A DNA stretch of 64,000 nt from Gnetum montanum (Eukaryota > Streptophyta > Gnetopsida > Gnetales > Gnetaceae): the NCBI GenBank assembly GCA_015680685.1, contig MNCI01013583.1:174063-238062 (forward strand). The letters are read 5' to 3'. Below the pieces are notes generated by a model. The model did no database searches. It was not told where the DNA came from and was given only the letters and a program-made list of their open reading frames with translations. Numbering within the stretch: the stretch's first letter is position 1; each line of letters starts with the position of its first letter. The position numbers and the translations under genes were made by a program. Below are positions 35,354-46,620 of this stretch, piece after piece.

Positions 35354-35566
35354 ATGCGGAGCACAACATGTTTCTTCTTGATCCGTGTTTTGAAAACCGC
35401 TTTGCTTACGTTGGTCTTCATGGTTGCGATTTCCTCTGAAGCTGTTTTCTTCAGCTTCTTCACAACCTCTGGCTATTTCTTCTCTGGTGTTGTTGCAGCT
35501 CGTTGCTCCGTTGCCATTGAAGATCTTGTTCATTGCTGTTTTTCAGCTGAACTTCTGCATGCATGA
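35354..35566 (+). CDS. Small conserved ORF in segment X, copy 2 (unknown, 70 aa)
   Basis: Starts at ATG 35354 (MRSTTCFFLIRVLKTALL) and ends at TGA 35564-35566. It has a strongly hydrophobic N-terminal half that could be a membrane segment, then FFSFFTTSGYFFSG and VAIEDLVHCCFSAELL. About three quarters of residues match copy 1 over 57 positions. It lies downstream of a TATA-bearing Z repeat in the same orientation, so transcription is plausible. Function unknown. Confidence 0.35.
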   Translation: MRSTTCFFLIRVLKTALLTLVFMVAISSEAVFFSFFTTSGYFFSGVVAARCSVAIEDLVHCCFSAELLHA

Positions 35567-36066
35567 CATTCTTTGGTGTCGGACCCCGCATGTTCACCAT
35601 TAAACCATGAGGGTTCCCCTAATTCCTTTGCACCCTTCGACTCTGCCTATAGATTCGATCTTTTGAATGTTTCATGTTCACCTTGAAATACTGCTTTGTA
35701 ATAGTTTTGTTAGTACATTGTCCCACCCCCATCTCGCCTTTGACGAGTGGGGTCCACTTAAATTTTAATGAGCAGGAGTTTAAAATTTTGAAGTTGGGAC
35801 ACTATTTATACATGTACTGGCATGCTCATTCCCTTGCCTTTGCAGCTTTGGCTGCCTAGCCGCATTACCTAAACACACTGATGAGGGGTGAAAGTCCCTG
35901 AAGACGTTTTGTGTCACAACAAACGTTGTGCAATGCTTTGAGCTTTCTATTACTTTCTGTTTAACAGTGTTTCTGTTTGACAATTTCTGCAGTATTTCTC
36001 TCAGCCACCCCGTTCTTTTCCTTGACGCACGAGATCCATTTTGTAAAATTCGTAAAATTCATAAAA

Positions 36067-37766
36067 TTAGCACATAGTAGTTTGCTAGGACTATAAACTA
36101 GCACATCATGGTCTACCAGGACCTTAACCTAGGTTTGTAGTTTAGCACCCATAGATCAATATGTATATTTATGCAAACAAGCGAGCACAAATACTTCCAA
36201 TCCTCCATCATTTGCCCATGCCTCATAGGTAGGGTAAGGTTGGGTGTTGTAGTTCCAGAATGAAGTTCATGTCATCAAGAGAAAGCCTTTAGAACATTTG
36301 CAACATCACTACCCTTGGCATTTTGCTAATCCTTCAAAGATTTCCTTAGGCATTTTACTGATCTTCTAGAGCTACCGCCATCATTACCAGTCATACCATC
36401 CCCAAGCCACGCCGATAGCATCACTAACCTTGGGTATTTCATAATTAGTTAGAGAGCTCTCACAATTAGCACCACCCACTAGAGTCCTAGCAGCAATACT
36501 ATGGCCCAGCAATAGCACTATCATCCTCTAGCCCTCACCATTACTTAGGCTTGGAAGTGCATCCAATAGCTTGGCTCCCTGCCATTTTGCTAAATTTTCA
36601 AGCTCTTATCCTTGGTGTGGAGTGTTGAGCACCTACATCACCATTACCTTAAGCCACCTTGCTAGCCTCTTTAGGGTGCTCACTTTTAGTGTGGTTGCTT
36701 GAGCTTTTGTAGCTTTCTGGCTCCAACACCCACACTGGCCTTCCTACTTTGGCACTGCAAGTTCTTACAATTGGCCCAATACTCGCAGCACTTATAGCGC
36801 CCTTGCAACCAATAGTTTGCTCTTATCTCACATGTTGTGTGGTTGTTTTCTCATCTTTTCTGCATCATGTTTGGAGAATGAAGCCCTAGAGGCAATCATT
36901 CAGAGACATGTTTCATCATAACAGCAAGTCACCACATTGCTCCAATGTGCCTAGTCAGACTTGCCAAGCCACTCGAAAGTGCATATCCCTATTACCCTGC
37001 TATAGCCTACTTGCATTCACCTCTTTACCTTACATTTTTCTACCTTTCCTACCAGCTTCTCCAAGCACATGGCATCCTTCTTTCAATTAATTTTAGAACC
37101 TATGATGGACATAATGCCACTCATCACATGGAAAGTCTTTATGGGCTGGTCAAAGCCTAAGCAAATGTAATGCTCCTCATCCTAGGGAGGAAACACTTAT
37201 CCTACAAAAGTGACACAGTTGTCTCTAAGCAAAGCTTGTCTAGTGGCATAGAGTCCACTTGATGATAAGCATCTCATAGCTAGTATTTTGTGCAAAAAAA
37301 AGGGTAAAGCATATCCTCGAGCAAAATCTAGCAAAGTTTCAATTTTGCAACCATTTCAACCCTAAATTTGAATTAGCCTTCTCATAAGCACTCTGACAAG
37401 AGGTCAACATGTCAGGGGTAAGCCACTTTGGTGCTATGGGCAATGGCTCTCTCACAAGCATTCTGACAAGAGGCCATTATTTTGGTGACAAGCCACCATG
37501 GTGTCATGATCATGGTCAATTATGCTAACTCCACATCTTGTAGCATGATACATCATTTGCATCTCATTCCTCCCTTGCTATTCCAAGCCAATTTCCTACA
37601 TCCATTACCCTTAGCATGTTGTTTCCCTTAGCACTCTTGAGCTTAGTGAAGCATACTCTAGTAGGGTACCGATGAGCCATGTTGGTGCTATGCCTGATGT
37701 GGTGTTTCAGGTTCTTTGTCGATATCTCTTAGGCCACTCCTCTAAACATCGACAAAGAGGAGCCAA
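36067..37766. other. No gene: interior of element E or unrelated filler
   Basis: Moderate AT, rich in CATCAC/ACCATT-like words. Two tandem ~65-base units with the shared core TCTGACAAGAGG lie at 37380-37510. An imperfect hairpin occupies 37698-37772 (separate entry). No retroelement protein motif found on either strand. Confidence 0.4.
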
Positions 37767-37772
37767 TGAAAC
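37698..37772. other. Imperfect inverted repeat just left of element E copy 2
   Basis: The arms read GTGGTGTTTCA..TCTTTGTCGAT and ATCGACAAAGAGG..TGAAACACCAC, about 26 pairs with a small internal offset and a ~22-base loop. The right arm overlaps the first bases (TGAAACACCAC) of the element E repeat at 37767, so the hairpin spans the element border. Confidence 0.6.
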
Positions 37773-38895
37773 ACCACCAAATTTGGGCAACAACACCTCA
37801 ACAACAAATTTATTTAAGTGTCAATATGAGGCAAATTTTTTCTAAGTGTTGGCCCATGCCTCCATACTAGGACTATGCTCCAAAGCGTGGTCAATGTGGC
37901 ATGTAGCACAAAGCTAGATTTGCAAAATTTTCAAAGTGTTGATAGAAGTTGCAAAAATTTTTCTAAGTGTTCTGCTATGCTCCCATTCTCCTTGGTACAC
38001 TCTAGAGCATAGCCAGCATAGCATGCACTTTAGTGGCTAGTTTTGCCCACGTGTCAAGCTAGAAGCTGTCAAGCTAGCTTAGCATAGAAGAGGCATTCTA
38101 GTAGATTTTCTAGCTCCTGAAGCTACCTCTCCTACTATGCTCCAGAGCATAGCCAACGTACCCTGGATGAAGAATGCAAGTTTTGCCAATTTTTTTTAAG
38201 TGTCAGTGCTATGCTTTCACACTTCTTGCTACACTCTAGAGCGTAGCTAGTGTAGCCAGCACTAGATCTTGATTTTTGTAGAATTTTCCTAACTGTTCGG
38301 TTATGCTCCAAAGTGTACTTGGCATAGCAATGTAGGTCAGCCTTCAAAAGCTTCCAGAGCTTAGTACCAAACTCCATATCAACCTTAACCCTTCTCTAAC
38401 AAGTAGATATAGGAATTTGCATTTCTTTTGCACCCCGTGTGTCCCAAAAATTGTACCTAATCCCACTCAAAAGAGGGGAGAGCGTAGCTCCAGAAAATAG
38501 CCTCCAGATTGCACTATTTTGCACTATTTGTAGGTACATCATGGTCTCTTTGGCTCCAGCAAATGTAGTCTTAGTAGCATAGTCATAGTTTGGCAATCTC
38601 GGGGTCCATTGAAGCACACCAAAGCGTAGTCCCATTTTACTCCAATGGGAGCATAGTTGGTGTCAATGTAGCCTCACCTACCCCTTTGCCACATGGTGCC
38701 CAATCCACACTTCACATCAACCCTAACCTTATAAATACCCTTGTGTTTCACATTTTAGGGGTTGGCATTTCTTGAGGCATTAGCATTTTCAAGCATTTGG
38801 TGTGCATTTTCACTTAGTAGTTAGCATCTTGGCATTAGCACACTTGCACCTGAACAACCTTAACAACTTGGCAAAACTTTTGGACACCATTGGAC
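37767..38895 (+). repeat. Element E long direct repeat, copy 2 (LTR-like)
   Basis: Homologous to 32301-33393. Starts TGAAACACCAC. Palindrome-like words occur at 37873, 37995, 38135 (CTATGCTCCAGAGCATAG), 38229 and 38301. TATAAATA at 38730-38737. Beyond 38895 the sequence may continue as R-U5 of the LTR, which copy 1 lost at its break. Confidence 0.75.
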
Positions 38896-39819
38896 ACTAC
38901 AGCACACCACAACCCGTAGGAAATCACAATAGCCAACCTAGCAAGCTGAGACTTCATGATAGACATTAGTTTCATAGCTTGGAAATTGCATACCTCCTCA
39001 CCTCTCTTTTACAACTGATATGCTCACCCCATTTGGGGTGGTACCATTCTTCCTCTCTCAAAGTCCATTGCATTTTCAAGCATTTTCTTTGACATTTAGC
39101 ATCACACTTGCATTTTTTGGTGCTATTTTGCACGTATTTGCACATTTGCACCATCGTTTTTGCATTGAAAAACCTTGCTACACTTGGGCTTAGTTAGCCT
39201 TGGTACCATTGAAAACACTGTGTGAACCCTCTAGCACTTGTTTATTGAAACACTCTATAAGTTCCAATTCGATCAACAAGACCATCTTGGGTGCTCCACC
39301 TCCAGTTTTTGCCTCTAGCAATGACCCTTCAGATGGAGGTAGGGCTAGCGCTATACCGTAGTTATGGACCCCTTGACATGATTGTTATAGCCACCAATGT
39401 TTTTGGTCGCTACATTGTATCTTATTTACTTTTTTGATTTAAATCTTAATTCTAGTTTTTGAACAAATTTTTTCATCAACCGTGTCTTGCATTAAGAATA
39501 GTTATTGCATGGTTGTAGAGCCTCATGCTCTACAGCATTGTTTGAGTGCTTTGAGAGGTTTTGGATATTTTTTAGGTTTTGAAAACCCTGTTGTAATCTT
39601 CTATTTGAATAATTGAAGATAGTTAACTTTCTTGTATTCTAGCAAAAAAATTAATTATCTTTTCATAATATCTAGATTTAGTATTTGAAGGTGATTTAAT
39701 ATTGTAGTGAACTTGCTCCAGAATCCAATCCATGATACATAAAATTTCTCTCATACAAGAGGATCTAATTGAATGGGATACAAAGAAAAATTAATACTTC
39801 CTTCACCAAGTTAAGTAAT
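38896..39819. other. Probable R-U5 continuation of element E, then AT-rich DNA
   Basis: Follows the TATA box of copy 2 by 160 bases and lacks coding potential. It contains TTTGCAC/ GCATTTT-rich sequence to about 39180 and a TTGTAATCTTCTATTTG stretch near 39590 that could be a leader end. The LTR end is not identifiable. Confidence 0.35.
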
Positions 39820-40900
39820 GCATAGAGATACAGGGTAACCTCTGTAAGATCTATGCATATATGGTTTAGTACAATTGTGTGTGCTTAATAAAGATTAACT
39901 TAAAATATTCTAATATGCACAAGAGGAATCTTATGAGCATTACTATGTAGGTAAGAGAATAACCATCAAAGTTCTCATTGCATGATACTTTTGACCTACC
40001 ATCTTCAAGGATGTACATCACTTTGCCAACTCCTATGAGTGATGCCAAATAGATAGAGGAAAAACTATAAGGCTATAGAATCTCAACAATGAATTTAATC
40101 ATTGGAATATTTCAATATTTAGAAAATAAATATAATAAGTGTCATTATACCAATGGGAAATTCTACATTCTACATTATTATTATGGTGGACTATTGCATG
40201 AAATGAATTGAGGATGCAGCAATAACATATTGTACATACAATATCATAGCTAAGTTTTTTTAATAGTGTGCTAAATAGATTTGGTATGCCTTGGGTACTT
40301 ATTTCTAGTAATGAAACTGAATTTACAAGTACTACTTTTAGAAAACTAATGAGATGATTAGTGGTGAAACATAAAGAAAATTATTAAGTAGAAGTAACAA
40401 ATAGAAAATTCACATAAATCCTTACCAAAACCATTAGTAAGTATAGGCAAGATTGGAGTATAAAACTCAATGATGCTTTATGGACCTACTACTCTACTTG
40501 GAAATTTCCTATATGCTACTCTCCCAATGAGTTAGTGTAAGTTACTAAAACTTTCCATACAAGCATAATTATACACACTCAACACAACTTATGACCTTGA
40601 CCTCAACATCATTCTAGCATAAAAAGAATGTCTCATAGACCTCAACATGATAAATGAAAATAGATAAGAAGCTCTTATGATCACTAAAGTACATAAGTCA
40701 TACATAAGAAAAAGACAATATAATAAGATATAAAAAGTGGATTTTCAACAAGGAGATAGTATTCTTTATTCAAATCCCATATAGATCCTACATTATTTAC
40801 TCTAACTTCTATTCAAGCATCATGAAGATTTACCATCTTAATTACCCTAACAAGCTAATTTTGATCATCATATTATAGATAAAACCATTTAAGGATTTCC
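39820..40900 (+). pseudogene. Highly decayed Athila-like integrase
   Basis: Aligns at DNA level with 19490-20620 of the complete Athila-like element: CTACTTTTAGAAAACTAATG at 40333 matches the ATFRKLM region, GGCAAGATTGGAGTATAAAA at 40447 matches the RDWSTKL region, and GAGTTAGTGTAA at 40529 matches ELVYG. Stops and indels are too dense for a frame. The 5' two thirds of this copy (LTR, gag, protease, RT) is missing. Confidence 0.65.
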
Positions 40901-40970
40901 TAGTAGGTAATAACTTGACTAACATCTCAACCGATGGCTAATCCTTTTCCATTTTTTACATCTCCATCTT

Positions 40971-40990
40971 TCAACTTAGTCATGGGGTGA
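40971..40990 (+). other. Internal PPT-like motif, weakened
   Basis: TCAACTTAGTCATGGGGTGA corresponds in position to the motif at 20720 in the complete element, with the G-run reduced to four. Confidence 0.4.
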
Positions 40991-41789
40991 TACCCATCTA
41001 ACCTAACATATTATAAGGGCATTATTCTTTTATTTCTTATTTTACAATTTCTTTTCATTTTTCCAATTCTTCATATGTTTTCTATTTCTTATAATGTTAA
41101 ATTTTTCATTTATACTTTCTCTTTGTTTAAGTGATTTTACCTCAAAATTTTAATTTAATGTTTATTTTTTTATTTTGTATTAATAAGGATTGTTATTTGT
41201 GTACAGGATAACATTGTTATTTGATGCTCCCAATTCAATCTGAAGATGATTGGAAGAGTAGTTTTGTAAAGTAATGAGATCACACCATCCATCCCTTTTC
41301 TTTCTCTAAATAAGAGATCTTTATCTTGAAAGCAATATAGTTCTTCTCATATGAAAACTAAAATTAACTCATGATTTTTATGCCTTAAGGAAAAGGGAAA
41401 GAACCAAGAGAGAATGAAAAAGTGTGTGAGATCAAGGGGACTTGCTGATTCTTTATACTTCCTCTATGAATCTTACTACTTCATGTGTTTATGTCATCAC
41501 ACATGTTTTAATTTTAATGAAAGAATGTTCTTGAATAAGTGTTCTCTTGTCATGTTACTAGGAAGACATGTACTCAGGCTTGAAGGTAGTTGTCTAGTAA
41601 GAAAGGCATGAAATTAATTAATTAATTTACAAAAGAAAACCCATATCAATGTACCATTGGAAATGCATGTTACCCGTGCCTTAAGGTAGCCCACTTCTAA
41701 TGATCCTAAAGATCTCTTTAACTAGTCTTATTATATTATATAATTAGATGTGAAAGTCAAAAAGGAGTAAACCCAATGATGTTATTGAG

Positions 41790-43664
41790 TTGCTTGCAAA
41801 GAGTACAAATTGACAAAGGTAGAAAGAGCCTATTTAAAGATAGTTCTGTACCATATTAGTCCAATGATATGGTCAAGCAAGGTGATGTCTGTTTTTACTA
41901 GGATAGTCCTAGTCAACTTACCCAAGTTGATATTCTTTAAAATTAAGAAGAACTTCAAGAAAAATGAAAAGGATAGAAATACACTGTTCTTTTCATACCT
42001 AATTAGAAAACTTGGCAAAAGGGGAGGGATCACTCATGATGAAAACAATGTACTTTGAAGAGCTCTAGTTATATCTTGATAAGAAATGATAATAGTGATA
42101 GTAACTTCCAAGTTTCTAGAAGAGGAGGCACCATCACCAATGGCCAAAGATATCATAGGCATAGAGAAGCATCTGAGACTAGATATAATAGCCAAATATT
42201 CCTACAGCACTAGCCAAAGATTCCTATAACACTAGCACTTGAGTTTACTACAATGGTAGATATTCAAATGTCTACAAAAACTAGATCAAAGGAAATAATA
42301 GTAGGACTATACAAGAAGATGCTAGTAAAATTGGTGAAATCTAGACAATGAATTTTGGAGATCTTCAAACATCCCAAAAGATAATTCAAAAATCTAGTAT
42401 AAGTTATTAGAGAGAAGGGAAAACTCCTAAGCACTAAGGCATAACTATAAAAAGCCACAACCACAACCAATAGTTGATGAATAATGTTGTGTAACTTAGA
42501 GCCCTCTTGTCAAACCTAGCAATTCTTCAACGAGAGTTGAAAAATGATGAAGTTTTTTAGGAGCTTCACAAAAATCAAAATAATCTTAAAGGATAGAAGA
42601 AAAATGTCACATGGAATATAGCCTTGTTACATATAATGATACATAGGACTAATAATGATCTTATTAAGGTGTACTAGGAGAATTAAGAATTGATCAAGAA
42701 AAATAATATTATGATTAAAATAGAGAAACAAAAAGAATAACTTGAATAATACCTTAAACAATAATACAAGTAGTTGTCTAAAGTAAATTAGAACATAAGG
42801 AGATTGACCATTGAGAATAAAAACCTCAATGGAGGAGGTGCATGTAGTTAAATAGAAGCCAATAATTAAGATAGCCACTTGGAAAAGTTAAAAATTACTA
42901 CATGGACTAGGCTAGTATTTTAAAAGATATTAGTGAAAAATAGATCCAATTAGTAAAAGCAAATATGAGCAACACCATCTAACAATACCAACAACAAAAA
43001 AATACATGGTAGTCCATCTTAAATGGACTCAATGTGTACAATAAGATTGAAATATGTATGAAGGAGTTGAAAATTGAAAAGATGATGAAATTCATGGAGC
43101 TTGCCACCCTCCAATATGAAAATATAGCAATGCTTACTTTTGGAAGAGCAACGTCAAAATTGAAAAAGTAGATAGGTGACCAATTCATATCTCTTTTATG
43201 AGGGTGAATTCAAGCTCCACAAGAAGAAAAAGCAAAAGCTAGAGGTAGATAGTGTAGAGCTTGATGTTTTCAAATCCAAATTCAAAGATCAATGAGCAAT
43301 TGTACAAAACCTAACCAAGAGGATGATAGAACACCATGCATTGAAAAACATAGTAAGAGTGTTCAACATCAAACATAAATAATTCACTAATTAGTTTATC
43401 TTATTCGTAAGATGTGTCAATATCATCCACTCTAAGATATGTGACTTGATCATCAAACAAATCCATAAGAAAGGAGGAGAAGATAAGGGTCCTATTAAAC
43501 ATGTTCAAATTACTAGAAGAAGATGTTGTAGTAGCCTAGTATCCACAACAACAACCAAGGTAAGAGTGATCATAGAAGCTGCAAGATCCACCACCTCCAA
43601 TCATAACTTAAGGTATATACCTTGGAACCATTTTTGTACATATCAACTAAGGTCATTTTTATAA
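41790..43664 (+). pseudogene. Decayed extra ORF between integrase and 3' LTR (Transposase_32-like plus coiled coil)
   Basis: The first part (41810-42058, open) has ERAYLKIVLYHISPMIW, VNLPKLIFFKIKKNFKKN and FFSYLIRKLGKRGGIT, aligning with the minus-strand ORF at 1751-1428. The middle (42480-43190) is broken but helical and Lys/Glu/Asn-rich. The last part (43200-43664) has LHKKKKQKLEVDSVELDVF and VQNLTKRMIEHHALKNIV. It ends 175 bases before the 3' LTR, so it occupies the env position of an Athila element in sense orientation. Function unknown. Because the same ORF lies next to an LTR in two copies, I take it as part of this family and not a chance insertion. Confidence 0.5.
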
Positions 43665-43838
43665 TGTATTCTCTTTTGTTGAGTGCAATTATAAAAAGAA
43701 CTTAAATAGTTTTATATATCATGTAGCACTCAAGTCTTAGTCAATGATTTAGTCAATCCCATAGTTCTCTAATTTTGTAAATAACTCTATCTCAATTTTA
43801 TTAACTTGAGGATAATTTTTTAATTAGTCATGGAAGTA

Positions 43839-44705
43839 TGATGAATAGTAAATTCACTTACATTAATGCACATGCATTAATGCAATCTCATTAACATATA
43901 TGTGTCGATGTAGCCTAGGATGCATCAACATTGATGTATTGATGCAATTTCAAAATGCCTATATAAATGTACATACCCATCATACTTATGAAACCATTTG
44001 ATTATTCTAGTAGCTAAAATCTTGTGGTTTGTTTTCACAAAGTTAGAATTTTCTCTTTGAGTGTCCATAGCATGGATTAAATGAATTGTATGGAGTTTTA
44101 TTTGAGTGCATAATATAACTACACACATTTCCATGGTAGTAATAAAATCGAGCTTTGTTCCACTCATTATAGCACCTAGATTATCATTTTAATTCACTTC
44201 TTTGTAATTTAATTTAAATGTTAATTTACTTTTCATGCAAGTATTTAAATATTTTATTCCATCATACTTAGTAAGCTTACATGAGTACAACAAATTTTAT
44301 GTATAATCTATTGATGCTTGGTAATCCTAGTAGTGAATCATTTGGTACACCCAATGATGAAACACTTAATAACTTAGTAGTATTAGCATATGTTTAGGCT
44401 ATGTATAGTAAATTAGGAACAAATACGGGCTTAGGCCAGTTAGGTTTACTTTCTATCCTTACAATAAATAGATTAACATTTTAATACTTTAAATATTTTA
44501 ATAAAAAATATAATCATATGCCTTAAACATACTTAATCATACAACTTAATCTCACACAAGTGTGATTGGGAAGACAATGATCAACATCTTAACACTTGGC
44601 TAACTAAAGTATCCAACTATTACTAAGTCCATGAAATTCAACCAGATCATGCATAAATGCTTCTAATTCATATGGTTGAGTGTAGGATTACTCTGTTGCT
44701 CATCA
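43839..44705 (+). repeat. 3' LTR of the decayed Athila-like element, 867 bp
   Basis: Starts TGATGAATAGTA after the tract AGTCATGGAAGTA and ends GTTGCTCATCA. It shares with 13538-14381 the phrase GGTAATCCTAGTAGTG-type region (44320), TAAAAACATA/ATATAATCATATGCC (44510) and the terminal GGTTGAGTGTAGG. The GATATC block is replaced by TTAATGCA-type repeats and the CT run is absent, so it is a distinct, older subfamily. Confidence 0.8.
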
Positions 44706-45120
44706 ATAAGGTAACTAAATTAATAAAATTGAATAAATTAAATTAAAAATAAATAATTTAATAAAAGAACATAAATAAAATAAAATAAAATAAGGTTGGC
44801 TCTTATAACAAAACAATCTACACATAGTTATTAATGCAAAACACTATCATGCTCCCATCTTGACCTCCATGAAAACTTATCACATTTTATCCATTGAGTT
44901 AGTGCACATATGCTAGGTAAAAATGCATTGATATTTTAATACATTAAATATAAAACATACTATGCTAAATTCCAACTAATAACCATCATGATCATAGCAT
45001 AACACATCCAAAAAACACCAAAAACAAGATTTAAGAAGAAAGATAAACTAGTCAAACATTTGAAAAGTACAAGGTGTTATATCCTTTCCTTCCTCTACCC
45101 CCTCCCCCACCCACCTTAAG
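44706..45120 (-). repeat. Chromovirus 3' LTR remnant and polypurine tract
   Basis: The minus strand reads TTAAGGTGGGTGGGGGAGGG (plus 45120-45101) and continues GGGTAGAGG, a strong PPT. TATAACACCTTG (plus 45081-45070) follows as the LTR start, with TG changed to TA. The remaining sequence to 44706 is AT-rich; an AAATAAAATA repeat sits at 44770-44800. The Athila-like LTR abuts it at 44705. Confidence 0.6.
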
Positions 45121-46620
45121 AATCTTCCTTTTATAAGATCTTAGGATTGGATAAATGTAAATTAGACTCAAACTCCCATGTTACTTCTTGAGAGCCATGA
45201 TGGCTCCATAATATCTTCACCATGATGATGATCCTACTATACAATTGACACTTCATTTGTTCCATGATCCAAGTAAGGTGCTCCATATATGAAGCATCAA
45301 CTTGAAATTGGACTAGTCCAATTGATAACCTGACTATCATTAAGAATGTACTTCCAAAGCATAAAGACATGAAACACATTATACATGCTTGAAAGTTATG
45401 GAGGTAAATTCATATGGTATGCCACATATTCTATGCATTGAAGAACATTGAAAGGTCAATGTAAGAAGGTGCAAGCTTTTCTTTTTGACCATAATACATT
45501 AATCCTTTAACAAAAGAGATAGAAATAAACATCTTATCACTAACCACAAACTTAGGAGATCTCCTCCTAAGATTCATGTAGCTTGATTGATGATCTTAAG
45601 TCTTTTTTAGCTACTCTTAAATCTTCTTGATCTACTATTTCATCTACATCACTACATTTGAAATAATCTAATACATATCTTAAACCAAGTCCCAATACAA
45701 AGGAGTTTTGCAATATCTACCATATAAAATCTTATACAGTGCTACCTTCAATCCTATCTAATAGTTGTTGTAGGTAAACTAATTGGACTATCATAGCTGT
45801 CTAAAAATTGTAAAGCATAAGACCAAAGCACACCCTCTAGTACCTGGTTGACTCTCTTAATCTTCCTATTCATCTACAAAGGATAAGATGAACTCAAATT
45901 TAGCCTAGTACACAAGCTATCCAATAGTGCACACTAAAATCAAGAAGTGAATTTAGCATTATGATTCGAGACAATCTTGGTAGGAATTTCATGTAGCCCA
46001 ATAATCTTTGAAATGAATAACTATGTAACATTCTTTTTACTAGGGAAAGTTCTTGTAGCTAGAAAGTGAGAAGACTTTATCAAAAAGTTGAGAATAATAA
46101 AGATAACATCATTTCCATCCCTATTATAAGGCAAACTGGTAACAAAACCCATATCAATCATCTTCCACTTCCACTTTGAAATAGTGTGAGGGTATAAGTA
46201 GCCACCTAGTCATTGATGCTTAAGTTTAACCTCTTGGTAGATTAAGCATCCAGCTATGAACTCCCTAACTTGCTTCTTCATGTCTAGCTACCAATATAGT
46301 CTTTCAACATCTAATATATCTTTTCACTACCAAGATTTATGTGAAGTCTACCAAGATGAGTTTCCTCTAATAGATGTTGCTATAAGGAATCAAGCATACA
46401 TATTTGATGCTTATGATCAAGTCATCTAGGCACATCTACTACCACTAAAGCATTAGTAGATTACAGAAGATGATTGTACTAAAGATCATGCTGCTGCTTC
46501 AAATGAATTTAATCTAACACATCTAATTAAATCACTATGCTATGAAGTCTACTAGCCATATGACTTAAGGCATCTATAACAATGTTACTTTTTCTTATTC
46601 AATACTAGATGGTAAAATTA
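45121..46620 (-). pseudogene. Chromovirus RNase H end, integrase and chromodomain
   Basis: Minus strand. SNIVIDALSHMASRLHSIVI near 46560 is the RNase H tail (usual form NVVADALSR). The zinc-binding region near 46300-46200 reads VREFIAGCLIYQEVKLKHQ (usual CLTCQ; one Cys is Tyr). The core at about 46150 starts MGFVTSLPYNRDGNDVIF. The C-terminal chromodomain at 45240-45150 reads VKILWSHHGSQEVTWEFES. The whole is riddled with stops. RT and gag are absent: at 46620 the sequence passes into plus-strand Athila-like DNA. Confidence 0.75.

Larger units (their letters stand above)
33650..36066 (+). repeat. Cluster of TATA-bearing ~370-bp repeats (Z) with linked Y and X segments
   Basis: Four direct Z units: 33955-34320, 34459-34828, 34829-35197 and 35685-36066. 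Each begins GAAATA(C/T)TG(C/A)TTTGTAATAG, has TATTTATACATG about 115 bases in, and ends near GAGATC(A/C)A. Segment Y (about 135 bases, CATGACATTCT start) precedes units 1, 2 and 4. Segment X (ORF-bearing) precedes Y before units 1 and 4. The order Z-(W)-X-Y-Z at 34829-36066 is what a miniature LTR element with ~500 bases of interior would look like, but no primer site or target duplication is seen. W at 35198-35350 resembles a 5' leader with GTTGCAG-type splice-like ends. Confidence 0.7.
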
